This document shows positions 6,306-9,780 of a stretch of DNA of 9,780 bases, in pieces (within the stretch, counting starts at the first letter, position 1; every line of letters starts with the position of its first letter). The translations under genes were made by a program, and so were the position numbers. The stretch is from an uncultured Eubacteriales bacterium. Its GTDB lineage: Bacteria; Bacillota; Clostridia; Oscillospirales; Acutalibacteraceae. The stretch covers positions 1-9,780 of the forward strand of contig ONWY01000077.1 in NCBI GenBank assembly GCA_900321665.1. The letters are read 5' to 3'. A model generated the notes under the pieces. The model had not been told where the DNA came from and searched no databases. It saw nothing but the letters and a program-made list of their open reading frames with translations.

Positions 6306-6328
6306 GCGGCAAAGTCCGCCTTTGCCGC
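6306..6328 (-). other. Perfect hairpin in the 3' UTR of the ABC operon
   Basis: GCGGCAAAG (6306-6314) and CTTTGCCGC (6320-6328) form a perfect 9-bp stem with a 5-nt loop just after the permease stop. No T-tract follows on either strand, so it is not a terminator by itself. A 3' mRNA-stabilising role is possible. Confidence 0.6.
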
Positions 6329-6337
6329 TTGACTTGT

Positions 6338-7581
6338 TTATTCTCTTTGCAGGGCTTCAATCGGGTTGAGCCTGCTTGCCTTGATTGCCGGCAACAGTCC
6401 GAATACCAGCCCGATGACAGCCGAAACGCCGACCGAGAGCACGATGCTCCACGCGCTGATAAGAATCGGCACCTCGGAAACCTTACCGATAATCACCGAC
6501 AGCACTACCCCGGCGCCGACGCCGATGATGCCGCCAAGGAGTGTCAGCACTGCCGCCTCCACCAAAAACTGCACTAAGATTTTTGACTTGCGCGCACCGA
6601 GCGTAACCCTATTTCACCGGTACGCTCCGTCACGGAAACGAGCATGATATTCACCACACCGATGCCGCCGACAAGCAGCGAAATTGCCGCAATCCACACC
6701 AGCTGCTTATTGGTGCTCTCGCTGAGCGCCTGGATTTGCTTTGCCTGCTCCATGACCGAATTGCCCTTATAGACCGTGTCCGCATCGAGCTTATAGTAAT
6801 CATTCAAAACCTCCGCCGTCTTATTGCCGGCAGCGGTCATATTGTCTGTATCCACCGCCTTAACCGCCACAAAATGCGGCTCATCAAACTGATACACGGT
6901 CGGCCAACAGCTGTCGGGAATGAGCACGGTGCCCGAGGTGTAATCGGTTTTGTAGGTATAATAATCGCGGATATTATTGATGGTCGGCGCAAACTCATCC
7001 TGCTTGCGCATCACACCGATGACGGTGAACGGTTCTTTTTCTATCTCAATAATTTTGCCGATGGCAATCGCATTCGGGAAGATATTTTCCGCGGTCTTTT
7101 CATCAATAATTGCCACCTTTTTGCACGAAGCAATATCGGCATCGGAAAAACCTCTGCCCTTACTGATTTCGTAGTTGTAGACCTCTAAATACTTCATATC
7201 CGAGCCGATGAGCGTGCCGCCGGCAAGAGAGGTATTTTGATAAAAAATATTGGAATAGGCATTGCGGTTGTGATAGGTGCAGGCAAGCTCTACTTCCTCG
7301 AGCTTTTCAATCTTCGCCAACAGGGTATCATCAATGTATTTAACACCGTTTGGCGCCTGCTGCACGGCAAAATCCATTTCATAATCCTGGTTATAGATAG
7401 AAACCTTCACTGCGTTGGAACCATCACCGATTAAGTTTTTCTTAATCTGCTCATTGGTACCGTTGATGGTGGAAACAATGGCAATAATCGAAGCAATACC
7501 GATGATAATGCCAAGCATTGTCAGCACCGAGCGCAGCTTGTGCGACCATATTCCCCTTAATGCAAGCTTAATGTCTTCCAT
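6338..7581 (-). pseudogene. MacB/FtsX-type ABC transporter permease, frameshifted
   Basis: This is the membrane component of the efflux system, split in two frames. The first (7581-6574) starts at ATG with AAGGAAGG upstream and encodes 335 residues: N-terminal cytoplasmic helix and TM1 (about 17-40, VLTMLGIIIGIASIIAIVS), an extracytoplasmic MacB-like domain (about 41-290), TM2 (about 295-316), and the FtsX motif VTERTGEIGLR (317-327). It then derails into eight out-of-family residues and a TAG. The second frame (to 6338) continues the family exactly, with GARKSKILVQFLVEA, TM3, TM4 and the typical ending ASRLNPIEALQRE. The expected 'RKALGARK' lacks 'KA' plus one base, consistent with a 7-nt deletion at 6600/6601. 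Intact length would be about 415 residues, normal for the family. A GTG at 6574-6572 overlaps the TAG but has no ribosome binding site, so rescue by re-initiation is unlikely. A sequencing error is the main alternative. Confidence 0.88.
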
Positions 7582-7620
7582 AAAACCTTCCTTTGAAGTG
7601 TGTATCCCAATGCGAGAGAA

Positions 7621-9117
7621 TTAATACATCTCGCCGAATAATTCCTTTTGGGTGGAGTGCTTTGCGGGCGCTCCCTCTTTGATTCCCTTTGTGTAGGGGA
7701 AGGCAAGCCAATCAGCCTCGCCGATGCCCGCGGTGATTTCGATATATTCCCCGTAAAGTGTCATCCCGGTTTCCACCTTTTGCTTTTTGAGGTTGCCGTC
7801 TGCCCCCTCCATATACACATAGTAGGCACCGTTTTCACTCATCACAAAGGACTTTAAGATGTAGTTAATTTCATCCGCATTTTCATTGAGGTTAATCTCT
7901 ACCTCATCACCGATTTTTAAATTTTGCGCTGCGGAAACGGAAACAATAAACGGGTAATACGATACATTGTCATTTCCCGCATTGCTCACATCCTTCGCTT
8001 CCCCGGGGTATTGCGAAACGCCGATAATCTTACCGTTGCAGTTGACATTGTCGGCAATGCTCTTGATTTTTACAATCGAGCCCTCCTGCACCTCGGAGAG
8101 CTGCAGCTCGCTGATAAAGCCCTGCACATAATAGCCGCTCTTGCCGATGATTTGGATAAATGCATCCCCGGTAGTCTTTGCCTGCTTCGGGTCATTGAGT
8201 ACCTTAACCGTGCCCTCTACGCTTGCATAAACCGTGGCATTCTTAATCTTATTTTGCACCCCGGCATACTCGGTTTCGGCATACTGCCGGTCAAGCTCAT
8301 AATTGCTGATTTCGATTTGCTTTTGGTTGATGGCATAGGTCAATTGGCTTTGTGTATAGGAGCCGTCCTCACCGACCTCAATTTCAAAACCATCCTCGGT
8401 TTGCGAGAGAGAAAAATCAAAGGTGCCGTCCATCTTAAAGACCAATAAAATCTTATAAATCAAAACACCGGTCTTTTTATTATCCTCGCGGTACTCCAAC
8501 ACCTCGTAGCGCTTCTCGGGGCGCTCAATGCAGCGCGCCTTCATATAGTTCGCGGTGATGGTTGCGCCGGAAGCCACCAGGTAGGTATACGGGTGCTTTT
8601 TGGTACCGTTTCCCTCGTATGCCTTCATCGTGCCGTCAACCGTGGTATTGAGGATGGATTGCTTCTCGCTCTCCGCCTCCGGCTCGTATTCATCATCCTC
8701 CTCGGGGTCTTCTATCGGCTCGGTTTTCTTAAGCTTTTCAAGCTCTTTTTGCGCGCCGTAAAGGTTGACATTTGCCTTTTCCACCAGCAACCGTTTGTTA
8801 TTGAGCTCCAGCTGCAGCGAGCGCATATCGTAGCTAAAGAGCTTATCGCCGATGTTGACAGTATCGCCGAGCGCCACATAAACATTGCCGACCTTTTCCT
8901 CCCCCTGCAGCTTTACGGTCTGCGAGAGGTTATTGGTGACCGTGCCTTTTGTGACATTGCTGTCGCGCGAGGAGGACATCATCAAATCGCTGACCTTGTA
9001 AACATTTTGAGTATCGGAAGGCAGGTTTTTCAACAGCACCAGCGTGCCGATAAGCGCCGCGATAATCACGGCGACAACAACGATGAGGATAACCGTGGTT
9101 TTCTTTGTCTTATTCAT
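7621..9117 (-). CDS. MacA-like membrane fusion (adaptor) protein of an ABC efflux system
   Basis: This 498-residue adaptor connects the exporter to the cell exterior and stabilises the transporter. I place the start at ATG 9117-9115 (MNKTKKTTVI), 8 nt after GAGGGGAG and overlapping the ATPase stop by 8 bases; an upstream in-frame ATG reads through the ATPase gene. Order: N-terminal membrane anchor 8-29; first lipoyl half about 56-95; coiled-coil helix 98-131; acidic linker 132-152 rich in E and D; an extra beta-rich insertion about 155-247; second helix 255-292; second lipoyl half 295-325 (ASVEGTVKVL); beta-barrel 326-412; membrane-proximal domain 413-470. MacA/HlyD adaptors are usually about 350-420 residues, so most of the excess is the insertion at the coiled-coil tip. 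The gap to the permease is 39 nt. The gene is intact although the permease is broken. Confidence 0.9.
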   Translation of the reverse strand: MNKTKKTTVILIVVVAVIIAALIGTLVLLKNLPSDTQNVYKVSDLMMSSSRDSNVTKGTVTNNLSQTVKLQGEEKVGNVYVALGDTVNIGDKLFSYDMRSLQLELNNKRLLVEKANVNLYGAQKELEKLKKTEPIEDPEEDDEYEPEAESEKQSILNTTVDGTMKAYEGNGTKKHPYTYLVASGATITANYMKARCIERPEKRYEVLEYREDNKKTGVLIYKILLVFKMDGTFDFSLSQTEDGFEIEVGEDGSYTQSQLTYAINQKQIEISNYELDRQYAETEYAGVQNKIKNATVYASVEGTVKVLNDPKQAKTTGDAFIQIIGKSGYYVQGFISELQLSEVQEGSIVKIKSIADNVNCNGKIIGVSQYPGEAKDVSNAGNDNVSYYPFIVSVSAAQNLKIGDEVEINLNENADEINYILKSFVMSENGAYYVYMEGADGNLKKQKVETGMTLYGEYIEITAGIGEADWLAFPYTKGIKEGAPAKHSTQKELFGEMY

Positions 9118-9780
9118 GCACCACACTCCCCTCGCTCTCGCTGAGCCTGCCATCATGCATAAACAGCAAGCGCTTCGCATGCCCGGCAATTTCTCTCTCG
9201 TGGGTAATCATGACAACCGTAACACCCTCGCGATTGAGCATTTCAAACAATTCCATAATCTGCTCGCCGTTTTCGGAATCGAGCGCGCCGGTCGGCTCAT
9301 CCGCAAGCAGAATTTCGGGAGCGGTGACCATTGCCCTTGCAATCGCCACCCTCTGGCTCTGCCCGCCGGAAAGCTGATTGGGCTTAAAATCCAATCTGTC
9401 GGAAAGCCCTACTCTCTCGAGGGCTTCTATCGCTCTTTCTTTTCGTTGCTTTGCGGGCACGCCGGCATAGGTCAGCGGCAGCATCACATTTTGCAATGCC
9501 GTATCACGCGGCAGCAAGTGGAAACGCTGAAACACAAAACCGATTTTCTCATTACGCATGCGCGCAAGCTGATTATCGCTCAAGCCCTGTGTGTTGGCAC
9601 CGGCAAGGTAATATTCGCCCGCAGTCGGTCTATCTAAAAGACCGAGCAGGTTCATCAGCGTGGACTTACCCGAACCGGAGGGACCCATAATGGCAAGATA
9701 CTCGCCCTTTTCCACCGAAAAGCTGATATCCTTCAACACCGGCACAACCAGCTCGCCCGAATAATAATCTTTATACAAAT
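9110..9780 (-). CDS. MacB/LolD-type ABC transporter ATPase (N-terminus cut by window edge)
   Basis: This is the nucleotide-binding subunit driving the exporter. From the first visible full codon (TTG at 9778) there are 222 residues; a few N-terminal residues lie outside, since the family normally has 8-12 more before this segment, so the TTG is not a credible start. Motifs: Walker A GPSGSGKST (32-40), Q-loop VFQRFHLL with Q84, signature LSGGQSQRVAIARA (136-149), Walker B EILLADEPTGALD (155-167) with D160 and E161, and H-loop ITHE with H193. All catalytic residues are present. The family (LolD, MacB, FtsE, LPS/antibiotic exporters) pairs with FtsX-like permeases, as here. It is the first visible gene of the operon ATPase-adaptor-permease; the promoter is to the right. 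The exported substrate cannot be told: macrolide-like drugs, peptides or lipids are all known for relatives. Confidence 0.95.
   Translation of the reverse strand, partial: LYKDYYSGELVVPVLKDISFSVEKGEYLAIMGPSGSGKSTLMNLLGLLDRPTAGEYYLAGANTQGLSDNQLARMRNEKIGFVFQRFHLLPRDTALQNVMLPLTYAGVPAKQRKERAIEALERVGLSDRLDFKPNQLSGGQSQRVAIARAMVTAPEILLADEPTGALDSENGEQIMELFEMLNREGVTVVMITHEREIAGHAKRLLFMHDGRLSESEGSVVHE

Noticed and set aside
6338..6574. Separate small membrane protein starting at GTG 6574
   Set aside because: No ribosome binding site, and in-frame sequence upstream of the GTG continues the permease family (GARKSKIL), so it is the tail of a frameshifted gene.
6736..7188. Plus-strand open frame of 150 codons across the permease
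   Set aside because: It is antisense to a clearly recognisable permease, has no family-like motifs or convincing ribosome binding site, and reflects the codon pattern of the real gene.
9118..9189. Upstream ATG (9189) for the adaptor protein
   Set aside because: The extra 24 residues overlap the ATPase C-terminus out of frame and would precede the membrane anchor with an unrelated sequence; ATG 9117 has a good ribosome binding site.

Overview
The window looks like a chromosomal segment from a low-to-moderate GC Firmicute, most likely a gut Clostridia of the Oscillospiraceae/Ruminococcaceae type. This is inferred from strong purine-rich ribosome binding sites, AT-rich spacers holding intrinsic terminators, a secreted protein with CxxC 'GYxTYTCxxCG' repeats typical of that group, and a three-gene ABC efflux cassette of clostridial style. 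No rRNA, tRNA, CRISPR array or complete mobile element is visible.

Layout from left to right. (1) At 1-298, minus strand, lies the N-terminal part of purE, running off the left edge. In front of it is an unusually GC-rich, highly self-complementary stretch (about 318-520) with its own sigma-A-type promoter (525-553) and an intrinsic terminator (307-347) placed directly before the purE ribosome binding site. This is either a purine-gene leader/attenuator or a separate structured RNA of about 200 nt whose class I cannot name. (2) 554-1076 is an AT-rich gap with a 30-codon transposase-like remnant (765-857, minus) and a near-consensus plus-strand promoter (840-868) followed about 50 nt later by a terminator-like hairpin, which together outline a possible small RNA. 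(3) 1092-3881, plus strand, is a 929-residue secreted protein with its own good promoter; it has a signal peptide, a B-repeat-like domain, eight CxxC motifs in repeats, then FN3-like and BIG2-like C-terminal domains. (4) 3882-4201 is a convergent spacer with a strong bidirectional terminator. (5) 4202-6120, minus strand, is a two-gene sugar operon: mannose-6-phosphate isomerase (manA), then a PfkB-type fructokinase, translationally coupled by an ATGA overlap. (6) 6338-9780, minus strand, is a MacAB-like efflux operon: ATPase (cut by the right edge), membrane-fusion/adaptor protein, and FtsX/MacB-type permease, ending in a terminator at 6231-6291.

How the genes work together. ManA and the fructokinase both deliver fructose-6-phosphate, so mannose-6-phosphate and fructose enter glycolysis from one mRNA. 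The ATPase, adaptor and permease would form one exporter in the cytoplasmic membrane, but the permease reading frame is broken near its third transmembrane segment by what looks like a 7-nt deletion, so the exporter is probably inactive unless this is a sequencing error or population variation.

The best candidates for something new are the structured RNA ahead of purE and the possible small RNA next to the transposase remnant. The protein-coding genes belong to recognisable families.
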